Assembly (NCBI GenBank): GCA_963922775.1
Contig: CAWUJG010000008.1
Coordinates: 1 to 52,542, forward strand
Reading direction: 5' to 3'
DNA from: JAHDDH01 sp963922775
GTDB taxonomy: Bacteria; Bacteroidota; Bacteroidia; Cytophagales; Amoebophilaceae
DNA length: 52,542 bases
This document shows, one piece after another, positions 8,946 to 17,180 of the stretch. The number at the start of each line of letters is the position of its first letter. Position 1 is the first letter of the stretch. The notes beneath the pieces were generated by a model. The model had not been told where the DNA came from. It made no database searches and saw only the letters and a program-made list of their open reading frames with translations. Made by a program: the position numbers and the translations under genes.

Positions 8946-9500
8946 ATGATTTATCCTATTGTAGCGTATGGTCATCCTATTTTAAGACTAAAAGCAGAAA
9001 AAATTATACAAATTGATAGTAAAATCAAAAAACTAGTACACGACATGTTTAATACCATGTTTAAAGCCAATGGTATAGGTTTAGCAGCCCCCCAAATTGG
9101 TCAAAGTATACAATTATTTATTGTAGATAGCAGAATTTTTGGTGAAAAAGAACTATATCCTAAAGTATTTATCAACCCTGTAATTCTTTTCGAAAAAAAG
9201 ACTAATAAATCAAATACAGATATAGAAGGATGTTTAAGTATACCAGGCATACAAGTTAAAGTAAATAGGTGGGAAAAAATAACTATAAAATATAAAGATG
9301 AAAATGGATTTGAAAAAAAAAAAGATATAAATAAAGCATTACCTTCACGTGTAATACAGCATGAATATGACCATTTGATAGGAAAATTATGTATTGATTA
9401 TATAGACGATACAAACAAGAAATCAGATCAAAAAATATTAAAAAATATTACCCAAGGGCAAGTAAAAACAAATTATAATATGACCTTTTTTAAAGGATAA
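8946..9500 (+). CDS. def: Peptide deformylase
   Basis: 184 residues from the ATG at 8946. The frame is open 19 codons upstream with a hydrophobic stretch, but MIYPIVAYGHPILR is the standard beginning of Bacteroidota deformylases. The enzyme removes the formyl group from the initiator methionine of new proteins. All three motifs are present: GIGLAAPQIG (residues 43-52), EGCLS with the metal ligand Cys96, and QHEYDH with His139, Glu140 and His143. A 20-odd residue loop before EGCLS (EKKTNKSNTDI) is typical of the group. There is no neighbouring fmt gene. Confidence 0.95.
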   Translation: MIYPIVAYGHPILRLKAEKIIQIDSKIKKLVHDMFNTMFKANGIGLAAPQIGQSIQLFIVDSRIFGEKELYPKVFINPVILFEKKTNKSNTDIEGCLSIPGIQVKVNRWEKITIKYKDENGFEKKKDINKALPSRVIQHEYDHLIGKLCIDYIDDTNKKSDQKILKNITQGQVKTNYNMTFFKG

Positions 9501-9509
9501 AAATCCATT

Positions 9510-9544
9510 TTTGTATCAATCTATAGCATTTCCTTTTATTTTTG
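9510..9544 (+). promoter_or_regulatory. Possible Bacteroidota-type promoter for the AraC gene
   Basis: TTTG at 9510-9513 and TATTTTTG (consensus TAnnTTTG) at 9537-9544, spaced by 23 bases. This fits the -33/-7 pattern described for Bacteroides/Flavobacterium sigma-A promoters. It lies 83 bases before the ATG. A second TATTTTTG at 9594-9601 has no matching upstream box. In DNA this rich in T, chance matches are common. Confidence 0.4.
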
Positions 9545-9627
9545 AATTTTTTATATAAAAACCACTTCTTTTTACTATTTTTAGTGATATTATTATTTTT
9601 GAAAAAACTAAAATTTTATCTTACACT

Positions 9628-10554
9628 ATGCATGAAATAGATGATATAATAGAATCAGTTAAAATCAGATTCTCAAAAACAAAAGCATTAAAGATTATAA
9701 AGGACTTTACCATAGAAAATTTCTATGAAACAGAAAATGTTTTGATATTGGTAAAAAATGGTAATGTCAACTTTTTTTGTAAAAAACAAAAAAAAGAGTT
9801 TAAATTAAAAAAGGGAGATATATTTTTGATGATAGGAGGTACACCTACATCTATTACATATGGCCAATCTCATAAAAATGTAATTAGTAATGAAAATTTT
9901 TTAGACAACCGATGGGAATATGTAGAACCAGTAAATGAACTTGTTTATGACGATAAATATACCAACATAGTATATATAAATTTTGATGTAAAAATACTTA
10001 ATGCAATCAATTTATTTACATCTTTTGATATTCCTTCATTTAAACTAAAAAATGCCACAAAAATAAAAGATATACTCAACAAAATTACAGAAGAAAAACG
10101 ATATGATAAAACAGGATACGATAGAATCGTAGATAATTATACTGAAATATTGGTAATAGAAATTTTACGTTTCATGTTCTATAACCAATTATTTATCGAT
10201 AAAATTATTAAAAATAAAAATAATCTACAAGATAATAGACTAATAGATACTTTCAACTATATTACAGGGAATTTAGACAAAAACCTTTCTAATAAAATAA
10301 TTGCTAAAATAGCCAATGTATCAGAAGATTATATAGGACAATATTTTAAAATTACCATAGGGATGAATCCACAAGAATATGTTGAATATCAACGGATGGA
10401 AAAAGCAGTAAATTTACTAAAAACTACAAAAAAAAATATACAAAATATTAGTGAAGAAGTAGGATTTAAAGATACAGCTTATTTTTGTAGAAGATTTAAA
10501 ATAATGTTTGGTATTCCAGCAAGTAAAATACGTATGAGGAATAAAACACTATAG
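9628..10554 (+). CDS. AraC-family transcriptional regulator
   Basis: 308 residues. The N-terminal about 200 residues form an effector or dimerisation region with a cupin-like start (VLILVKNGNVNFFCKKQKKE, then LKKGDIFLMIGG). The C-terminal about 100 residues carry the two helix-turn-helix motifs of AraC proteins: IIAKIANVSEDYIGQYFKIT with MNPQEYVEYQRMEKA, and IQNISEEVGFKDTAYFCRRF followed by FGIPASKIR. The protein would bind DNA and regulate a nearby or distant target in response to a small ligand. The effector and target are not evident. It is convergent with coxB, and the surrounding genes do not suggest a catabolic operon. Confidence 0.92.
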   Translation: MHEIDDIIESVKIRFSKTKALKIIKDFTIENFYETENVLILVKNGNVNFFCKKQKKEFKLKKGDIFLMIGGTPTSITYGQSHKNVISNENFLDNRWEYVEPVNELVYDDKYTNIVYINFDVKILNAINLFTSFDIPSFKLKNATKIKDILNKITEEKRYDKTGYDRIVDNYTEILVIEILRFMFYNQLFIDKIIKNKNNLQDNRLIDTFNYITGNLDKNLSNKIIAKIANVSEDYIGQYFKITIGMNPQEYVEYQRMEKAVNLLKTTKKNIQNISEEVGFKDTAYFCRRFKIMFGIPASKIRMRNKTL

Positions 10555-10864
10555 CAATATAGTATTAACTAAAATTTTATTCAAGAATAAAAAATTCCAA
10601 TGTATTTTATTATCCATAATAAAATACCTAGAAATAAAATTTTTTAAAACATAAATTACCTGCAAAAAACTTATTTTTCAATATCCAATTTTATTTTTTG
10701 CTTCTCTTGTTCACAGAAAAAATTGTATATCACAATACACTACGCATATTGTCTTTTTATGTATATTATAATTTATCTTCCTAGTAGTTTTAAATCTAAG
10801 TACCAATAATAATTTTTTCAGATCGAATTATACAATAGTACCTCATAAAAAGGCAATATATTAT
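10555..10864. other. 310-base gap between convergent araC-type gene and coxB
   Basis: Apart from the hairpin at 10602-10627 I see no gene or repeat here. Both flanking genes end into this gap. Confidence 0.5.
10602..10627. terminator. 11-bp perfect hairpin, probable bidirectional terminator
   Basis: GTATTTTATTA and TAATAAAATAC form a perfect 11-bp stem with a 4-base TCCA loop, 48 bases past the AraC stop codon. It lies in the space between two converging genes, as expected for a shared terminator. The stem is A+T-rich, so its strength is uncertain. Confidence 0.5.
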
Positions 10865-11944
10865 TTACTTGTAACTATTTACATTTATTTCTATTTCTTT
10901 TTCTGCTTTTTTTCTTAAATGTGCCGGAACTTTATCCAAAAAAGTAGGTTGTTTATATAAAAAAGGCTTTTGCATCTGAAACCATTCATTATATACTGCT
11001 TGCTCCACTACCTTTACAATCATTTTCATAGAAAAATGCCCACGACCACAAATTTCTGCACAAGCAAGCTCATAGTTAAAATTTTTATTATTCAACTCCA
11101 TACGCATTTCTTCTGTAGTTTTATTGGGAACAAAGCAAAACCGCGTAGGCATACCTGGCACAGCATCCATCTTGACACGAAAATGTGGAAGGTATACACT
11201 ATGTAAAACATCTTTAGAACGAATTTTAAATAACACAGATTTTCCTTTAGGCAAATAAAGTATATTTGTAACAAAATCATCAAAAGAATTTTCATCCGAA
11301 AAATCAATTCCTAATTCATTTACAGGATCTATAAGACGATAGTGATATTTACCTAATTTTTTACTTTTACCAGGATAACGTGCTTTCCAAGCAAATTGCT
11401 GACCTACAATTTCAATTACCTCTATCTCGTTATCATTTTGAGGAGGTGGATTGGTAATGACTGCCCAGAGTTTAAGACCAAAAAAAGTAAGTATAGCTAA
11501 AATAATGGTAGGAATAATAGTCCATATAATTTCTAAGGTATTATTACCTGTATAATAGGTTGCCTGTCTATTTTTTTGAAAGCGATATTTGTAAGCAAAT
11601 GAAAAAAGTAGTATTTGTGTGCTGATAAATACAATGCCAGTAATACATGTAGTAATCCAAAATAATTTATCCATATGTACTCCATGCTTTGAAGCTACTG
11701 GTAATGTATAGGTATGAAACTTGGTATAAGAATACCAAAAAACCATGTATAGTCCTACTATAATAAATAAAAGTAAAAAGTAAGCTTGTTTTTGGTTGCT
11801 ACGCTGTTTTTTATTCTGGTTAGTAACAGATTTTTTTGTAATTTTTATTAATTGAATCAATTTGTACGACAAAAAAAAAATTATGCAAAAAAGTAAAAAA
11901 AGTGTTATAGCAATAGCTGTAAACATATATTTAGGGTAAGACAA
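10865..11944 (-). CDS. coxB: Cytochrome c oxidase subunit II, CuA-containing
   Basis: 359 residues. Two membrane helices anchor the subunit (about residues 95-120 and 137-163), preceded by two extra hydrophobic segments (8-32 and 54-75), as in other Bacteroidota CoxB. A periplasmic cupredoxin domain follows. The complete CuA site is visible: His248 (in LHSVYLPHFR), Cys295, Glu297 and Cys299 (in ACAEICGRGH), His303 and Met306. It receives electrons from a cytochrome c or directly from alternative complex III and passes them to subunit I. coxA and the other subunits are not adjacent: upstream is the start region of an unrelated gene and downstream the AraC gene. The SCO1-type copper chaperone at 49370 probably serves this site. 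Confidence 0.95.
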   Translation of the reverse strand: MSYPKYMFTAIAITLFLLFCIIFFLSYKLIQLIKITKKSVTNQNKKQRSNQKQAYFLLLFIIVGLYMVFWYSYTKFHTYTLPVASKHGVHMDKLFWITTCITGIVFISTQILLFSFAYKYRFQKNRQATYYTGNNTLEIIWTIIPTIILAILTFFGLKLWAVITNPPPQNDNEIEVIEIVGQQFAWKARYPGKSKKLGKYHYRLIDPVNELGIDFSDENSFDDFVTNILYLPKGKSVLFKIRSKDVLHSVYLPHFRVKMDAVPGMPTRFCFVPNKTTEEMRMELNNKNFNYELACAEICGRGHFSMKMIVKVVEQAVYNEWFQMQKPFLYKQPTFLDKVPAHLRKKAEKEIEINVNSYK

Positions 11945-11986
11945 AAATTTGTATTCGTTAATTTAAACAAAAATTTTTAATTTCTA

Positions 11987-12021
11987 TTTGAAATGAAAAA
12001 TAAAAAAAAAATTTATCTTTG
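11987..12021 (+). promoter_or_regulatory. Possible promoter of the frameshifted Rpn gene
   Basis: TTTG at 11987-11990 and TATCTTTG (consensus TAnnTTTG) at 12014-12021, with a 23-base spacer, lie 62 bases before the ATG at 12084. The pair matches the Bacteroidota promoter pattern. If functional, the broken gene below would still be transcribed. Confidence 0.4.
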
Positions 12022-12083
12022 TACTGTTTTTTTCTACACAAAAATAAAAAACTTAGATCTCCAAAAAATTTTGAAAATCAGAT

Positions 12084-13273
12084 ATGTTACATCTAGACAA
12101 TTTACCCCATAACCTCGGCTATCCCTTAGAATTTGCCAACCCCATCTACGATATATCCTTTAAAAAACTATTTGGGACTATAGAAAACGAATCTATAATA
12201 ATAGACTTTATCAACACCCTATTTGACTTTGTAGGAGAAAATACTATTACCGGGTTAGAAATGTTTAGCACAGAAAATATCCCTTTACTAGGGATGAAAA
12301 AAAAAGTAGTGTAGATGTAAAATACCTCTATAAAGCTACAACAGGCAAAGGTCAAGTAATAATAGAAATGCAACGAGCAAATCCTACCTACTTCATGGAT
12401 CGGCTTCAATACTATACTGCCTACTCCTTATGCAATACAGTGAATTCATATAAAAGAGAAGAAGCAAAAAAACTACGTTCACCTTATGCTATATCTCCTA
12501 TCTATACCTTAGTAATTTATACCACCCATGAAGAAAAAGAAGAAAAAAATTACCTCATAAAAAATGAATTGATAGAAAATAGTATAACTTATACAACCTT
12601 AGATGACCAAAAGGTTATCAGCAGCAATAAAACATATTTTAAAGTATTTGAATTAAACAAATTTCGGAATTTTATTTCTAGTTTGCAAGATAGAAAACAA
12701 CAAGACTTAAAAGATTACTCATATAAAGATTGTAAAAATTATTTTACCAAAGAGCTATGCTATCCCAACAAATACAGTGTAGAAAAGAAAGAATCAATTA
12801 TATCCAATAACTTTTGTAAAAAGATACAATGGTTAGATTTTTTATCTTATTGTCATAAAAAATCCTCTTTACCCTCGAATGTATCAGAATCAATCACAGC
12901 AAGCTATCAATTAATGCAATTAAGTTTATGGAAATCATCAGACAGAATGTCTTATAATAAAGTTATATACGATTCCTTAAATTATGAAGCTGAAATACAG
13001 GTTAATTTAGATAAAAAACGGAAAGAGGGAATGCATGAAGGCATAAGTATAGGTGAGAAAAAGGGAGAAAAAATAGGAGAAATAAAGGGCGAAATAGGCA
13101 AAGTAAAATCTTTGCTAAGATATAATATTCAACTTGAAAGAATTCAAGAAGAAATAAAATATTTAAGATTTTCTCACATTAAAATCATAAAAGATAGTTT
13201 GTATAATTTGAGCAATACGCAAATCTTTGAAGAACTACAAAAAGGTAGTGAAAAAATTATAGAAAAAAAATGA
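12084..13273 (+). pseudogene. Rpn-family nuclease/transposase, frameshifted in an A9 tract
   Basis: The first frame (12084-12314, 76 codons) gives an Rpn N-terminus with YDISFKKLFGTIENESIIID and ends shortly after an A9 run at 12297-12305. The second frame is open from the same run to 13273 and gives SSVDVKYLYKATTGKGQVII followed by EMQRANPTYFMDRLQYYTAY, the PD-(D/E)XK core (D...E-x-Q) with its usual following helix. Adding one A to the run (A10) joins the two perfectly as MKKKSSVDVKY, giving about 396 residues. The C-terminus has the Gly/Lys/Glu-rich helix (GISIGEKKGEKIGEIKGEIG) common in this family. Apart from the one shift there are no internal stops, so the lesion is recent, rescued by slippage, or a sequencing error. 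It is convergent with truA, 19 bases away. Confidence 0.8.
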
Positions 13274-13292
13274 ATTTAAATTAGCAAAACAC

Positions 13293-14054
13293 TCAGGTTA
13301 AAAATAAATCTTGAGCATAAAATACTTTTTGTAAATACAAACCTTGTGCAGGTGCCATCCTAATATTAGGCTGATTTCTATTATACTTTTTAATTAAATC
13401 TAAAAAATCTGATAAAGACAATTTATTTTGACCTATCATCAGCATAGTGCCTACAATAGACCTAACCATACCCCTCAAAAACCTGTTAGCTGTAATAGAA
13501 AAAATAATTTCTTCTTTATGCTGATGCCATTTCGCTTCCCAAATATGACATAAAAAATGTTTTTCTTGTTTACTCTTTTTACTAAATGTTTTAAAATTTT
13601 TTTCTTTACACAAAATCTCAGTAGACTTATTCATCTTATGAATACATAAAGATTTATATAAAAAATAATGCGTTAAAAACGAAAAAGGATCTTTATATTG
13701 TAATATTTTATAAATATATGTTCTTTTTTGGGCATCAAATCTAGCATGAGCATTATTTTTTACTTTATATATATCCTTAATAACTATAGTTTTAGGCAAA
13801 ATTCTATTAATACGGTATATGAGTTGAGTAATATTTTGCTCACAAGGTAAGTCTATATGCGCCACTTGATGTAAAGCATGTACACCAGTATCAGTTCTAC
13901 TACTACCTGTAATAATTATTTTTCTGCCCAATACAAGAGAAAATTTCTCTTCTAAAATATTTTGTATTGTATTTTTATGCTTTTGCTTTTGCCACCCATT
14001 ATAAGGCATACCCTGGTAACTAATAACTAAAAAATAACGTTGTAAATATAACAC
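13293..14054 (-). CDS. truA: tRNA pseudouridine(38-40) synthase TruA
   Basis: 253 residues. TruA converts uridines 38-40 in the anticodon arm of many tRNAs to pseudouridine. Visible are the start FLVISYQGMPYNGWQKQK, the catalytic SSRTDTGVHA motif with Asp55, HARFDAQKRTYIYKI, the RFLRGMVRSIVGTML motif and a PAQGLYLQKVFY end. Length is normal. It is the last gene of a minus-strand set hppA-rlmB-truA, starting 13 bases after the rlmB stop, so co-transcription is likely. The initiating ATG is the first in frame and leaves only a five-residue leader. Confidence 0.95.
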   Translation of the reverse strand: MLYLQRYFLVISYQGMPYNGWQKQKHKNTIQNILEEKFSLVLGRKIIITGSSRTDTGVHALHQVAHIDLPCEQNITQLIYRINRILPKTIVIKDIYKVKNNAHARFDAQKRTYIYKILQYKDPFSFLTHYFLYKSLCIHKMNKSTEILCKEKNFKTFSKKSKQEKHFLCHIWEAKWHQHKEEIIFSITANRFLRGMVRSIVGTMLMIGQNKLSLSDFLDLIKKYNRNQPNIRMAPAQGLYLQKVFYAQDLFLT

Positions 14055-14067
14055 AATCTACAAGATT

Positions 14068-14823
14068 TTAAATACCAAATTTTCGCTGACGAATAACTTC
14101 ATACAATATAACAGCAGTAGCTACAGATACATTAAGTGAATCTATAGGACCAAATATAGGAATAAAAAAATCTTTTTGGGCTTTTTTAAGATTATGATAA
14201 GATATACCATGCCCTTCAGAACCCATTATAATAGCTAAAGGGCCTGTAAGATTATTTTCATATATATTATGGGATGATTTTGATTCTTCCTGACAAGCAA
14301 TAATTCTTATACCACTATGAGCAAGATATTCAAGTGTTTTAACTAAATTTTTTTCTCTACAAATAGAAACATAAGCAAGAGCACCAGAAGAAGTTTTCAT
14401 AGCATCTTCATTAATAGCACTAGCATGATGTTGTGGAATAATAATAGCATCAACAGCAGTGGCTAATGCTGTACGTACTATAGCACCAAAATTACGAACA
14501 TCTGTAATTTTATCTAAAATAATAAACAAGGGATCTTTTCCTTCTTCATAACATTTTTGTGTTATTGTTGACAAAGATGAAAAATTTATAGGTGAAATTT
14601 GTGCTATAACGCCTTGGTGATTTTTATTTGTCAGCTTGTTAAGCTTTACTAGAGGAACTTTTTGTATAGGTATGTGAAATTGGTGGGATAGTTGAATAAT
14701 TTTTTCAACATGTATATTTTTTTTATTACGCTGTAAATATATTTTATTGATAGATTTTCCTGATAAAATACATGCTATAGTTGACTTTTGACCAAAAATA
14801 ATAGAATAATTATCTTTAATCAT
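14068..14823 (-). CDS. rlmB: 23S rRNA (guanosine-2'-O-)-methyltransferase RlmB (SpoU family)
   Basis: 251 residues. A small N-terminal substrate-binding domain (IIFGQKSTIACILSGKSINK) is followed by a SpoU/TrmH knotted methyltransferase domain. The three SpoU motifs are clear: ILDKITDVRNFGAIVRTA (motif 1), AIIMGSEGHGIS (motif 2) and IPIFGPIDSLNVSVATAVILYE (motif 3). In the RlmB subgroup the enzyme methylates a conserved guanosine in 23S rRNA domain V. TrmH-type tRNA activity cannot be excluded from sequence alone, but the N-terminal domain favours RlmB. Its start overlaps the end of hppA by 8 bases, so it is translationally coupled to the pump gene. Confidence 0.92.
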   Translation of the reverse strand: MIKDNYSIIFGQKSTIACILSGKSINKIYLQRNKKNIHVEKIIQLSHQFHIPIQKVPLVKLNKLTNKNHQGVIAQISPINFSSLSTITQKCYEEGKDPLFIILDKITDVRNFGAIVRTALATAVDAIIIPQHHASAINEDAMKTSSGALAYVSICREKNLVKTLEYLAHSGIRIIACQEESKSSHNIYENNLTGPLAIIMGSEGHGISYHNLKKAQKDFFIPIFGPIDSLNVSVATAVILYEVIRQRKFGI

Positions 14824-16993
14824 CAGTTTTATGGGTTAAATTTTCTACTTTTTGTTGTATATCTTCTTTTTTTAGATGATCTTTTTTAGCAATAAAAGGA
14901 GCAATAACTAGAGCAACAATAGAAGTAAGCTTGATAAGAATATTCATAGAAGGACCTGAAGTATCTTTAAAAGGATCTCCTACAGTATCGCCAGTGACAG
15001 AAGCTTTATGAGGATCAGAACCTTTATAATAGGTAGTTCCTTGTATTTCTACTCCTTTTTCAAAAGTTTTTTTTGCATTATCCCAAGCACCTCCAGCATT
15101 ACACTGAAATATAGCCATTAGTACACCACTTACAGTAACACCAGCTAAAGCACCTCCTAATACTTCTGGACCAAATAAAAAACCAACAGCTATAGGAAAA
15201 CTAATGGTAATAAACCCAGGTAAAAGCATAGATTGAATAGCAGATTTTGTTGAAATATCAATACATTTTTCATATTCTGGCAATACTTTACCATCCATAA
15301 TTCCTTTTATTTCTCTAAACTGTCTTCTTACTTCTTCAACCATTGTCATGGCTGCTGTACCTACAGCACTAATGGATAGTGAAGAAAATAAAAAAGGAAT
15401 AATACTACCTAAAAATAACCCTGATAAAACAGGAGCTTTATATATATCTATACTATCAATACCTGTTATTTTTACAAAAGCGGCAAATAATGCCAGAGCA
15501 GTTAATGCAGCAGAAGCAATAGCAAACCCTTTGCCTGTAGCAGCAGTAGTATTGCCTACAGTATCTAAAATATCTGTTTTTTTTCTTACCTCCTTAGAAA
15601 GTCCACTCATCTCTGCTATTCCCCCAGCATTATCAGCTATAGGACCAAAAGCATCAATAGCAAGTTGCATAGCAGTAGTAGACATCATACCAGTAGCAGC
15701 AATAGCCACACCATAAAAACCTGCCCAATAAAAAGAGATAGCTATACCTAAAGCAAATAATATTACAGGAAAAACTGTAGAAAGCATACCAACACTTAAC
15801 CCTGCAATAATATTAGTAGCATGACCTGTAGAAGATTGTTTTACAATACGTTGTACTGGACTTTTATCCATAGAAGTAAAATATTCTGTAATACTACTCA
15901 CCAATGCCCCTACCAATAAGCCAGTAATTATAGCATAAAAAACATGTATAGCAGAAAATACCTTTTCTCGCACAATAAGCTGTTCAGGTAACAAATATTT
16001 TATTAAAAAAAAAGAAACAAAAGCTGTAATAATAATTGAAAGCCAATGGCCAAAATTTAATATACGTTGGACATTATAGACATCATTTTTTTTTATTTTT
16101 ATAAAGTTAAAGCATATTATAGAAACTAAAATACCCACACCTCCTATAAGCATAGGAAGTAAAACACAAGAAAGACCTTGTACTGAATCTATATGCAAAG
16201 TATTAATTTCACTACCCAAAACCATAGCAGCTACAATAGTAGCTACATAAGAACCAAATAAATCAGCACCCATACCAGCCACATCTCCTACATTATCCCC
16301 TACATTATCTGCTATTGTAGCAGGATTTCTAGGATCATCTTCTGGAATACCAGACTCTACCTTACCTACCAAGTCTGCTCCTACATCAGCTGCTTTTGTA
16401 TATATACCTCCTCCTACTCTTGCAAAAAGAGCTATGCTTTCCGCACCTAGAGAAAAACCTGTTAGTACTTCTAATAAAATAGTAAGCATAGGTAAATTAT
16501 TTTTTGTAAGCCCCTGCGGTAAAAATATGCAATAAAAAAAAATAAATAAAATACCAAGTCCTAGTATAGCCAAACCAGTTACACCAGTACCCATTACAGT
16601 ACCTCCTGTAAAGGAAACTTTAAATGCTTGAGACAAACTTTTTTTTGCTGCTTCTGTAGTACGTACATTAGCCTTAGTAGCAATACGCATGCCAATAATG
16701 CCAGCTAATCCGGAAAATAATGCTCCTAATACAAATGATACTAATATAAGAGGATGAGAATATGCACTTTTATAGCTTACAAAAAGTAATAATATGCTAG
16801 CAAATAATACAAAGTAGCTCAATATTTTATACTCTGCTTTTAAAAAAGACATGGCTCCTTTAGCAATATGATGAGCAATATCAACCATTTTTTTTTCTCC
16901 TGCATATTGTTTTGTAATCCATTGATATTTTATGGTCATGTAGAAAAGCGAAATTATACCAATAAGAGGAATTATGTAAAATAGTATATTCAT
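14816..16993 (-). CDS. hppA: Membrane-bound pyrophosphatase, ion-pumping (K+-dependent type)
   Basis: 725 residues with about 16 membrane helices, full length. The enzyme hydrolyses pyrophosphate in the cytoplasm and pumps H+ and/or Na+ across the inner membrane. The diphosphate-binding signature (IPEDDPRNPATIADNVGDNV), then GDVAGMGADLFGSY, is intact, as are the C-terminal metal-site motifs NAGGAWDNAKK and GDTVGDPFKDTSGPS. In GNTTAATGKGFAIASAALTA the position that is Lys in K+-independent pumps is Ala, which places the protein in the K+-dependent class. Na+ versus H+ specificity cannot be fixed by reading. It heads the unit hppA-rlmB-truA. In an energy-limited cell it would recover energy from biosynthetic PPi. 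Confidence 0.96.
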   Translation of the reverse strand: MNILFYIIPLIGIISLFYMTIKYQWITKQYAGEKKMVDIAHHIAKGAMSFLKAEYKILSYFVLFASILLLFVSYKSAYSHPLILVSFVLGALFSGLAGIIGMRIATKANVRTTEAAKKSLSQAFKVSFTGGTVMGTGVTGLAILGLGILFIFFYCIFLPQGLTKNNLPMLTILLEVLTGFSLGAESIALFARVGGGIYTKAADVGADLVGKVESGIPEDDPRNPATIADNVGDNVGDVAGMGADLFGSYVATIVAAMVLGSEINTLHIDSVQGLSCVLLPMLIGGVGILVSIICFNFIKIKKNDVYNVQRILNFGHWLSIIITAFVSFFLIKYLLPEQLIVREKVFSAIHVFYAIITGLLVGALVSSITEYFTSMDKSPVQRIVKQSSTGHATNIIAGLSVGMLSTVFPVILFALGIAISFYWAGFYGVAIAATGMMSTTAMQLAIDAFGPIADNAGGIAEMSGLSKEVRKKTDILDTVGNTTAATGKGFAIASAALTALALFAAFVKITGIDSIDIYKAPVLSGLFLGSIIPFLFSSLSISAVGTAAMTMVEEVRRQFREIKGIMDGKVLPEYEKCIDISTKSAIQSMLLPGFITISFPIAVGFLFGPEVLGGALAGVTVSGVLMAIFQCNAGGAWDNAKKTFEKGVEIQGTTYYKGSDPHKASVTGDTVGDPFKDTSGPSMNILIKLTSIVALVIAPFIAKKDHLKKEDIQQKVENLTHKTDD

Positions 16994-17066
16994 TTGATTT
17001 AATTAAATAAAATAAATATTTGATTTATGAAGTAGAAAATTTAAGGTTAGAATATATTTTTTTAAG

Positions 17067-17140
17067 AGCCTCCTGCCGGATTCGAACCAGCGACCTACTG
17101 ATTACAAATCAGTTGCTCTAGCCAGCTGAGCTAAGGAGGC
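17067..17140 (-). tRNA. tRNA-Thr(TGT)
   Basis: Minus-strand cloverleaf: acceptor GCCTCCT/AGGAGGC, D arm GCTC/GAGC, anticodon stem ACTGA/TCAGT with loop TTTGTAA (anticodon TGT), T arm GCTGG/CCGGC with TTCGAAT. The discriminator is T and CCA is not encoded. It lies between hppA and the symporter-kinase gene, on the same strand as both. Confidence 0.96.
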
Positions 17141-17180
17141 AAATAATATAAAAATACAAATATATAAAAAAAAATAAAAA

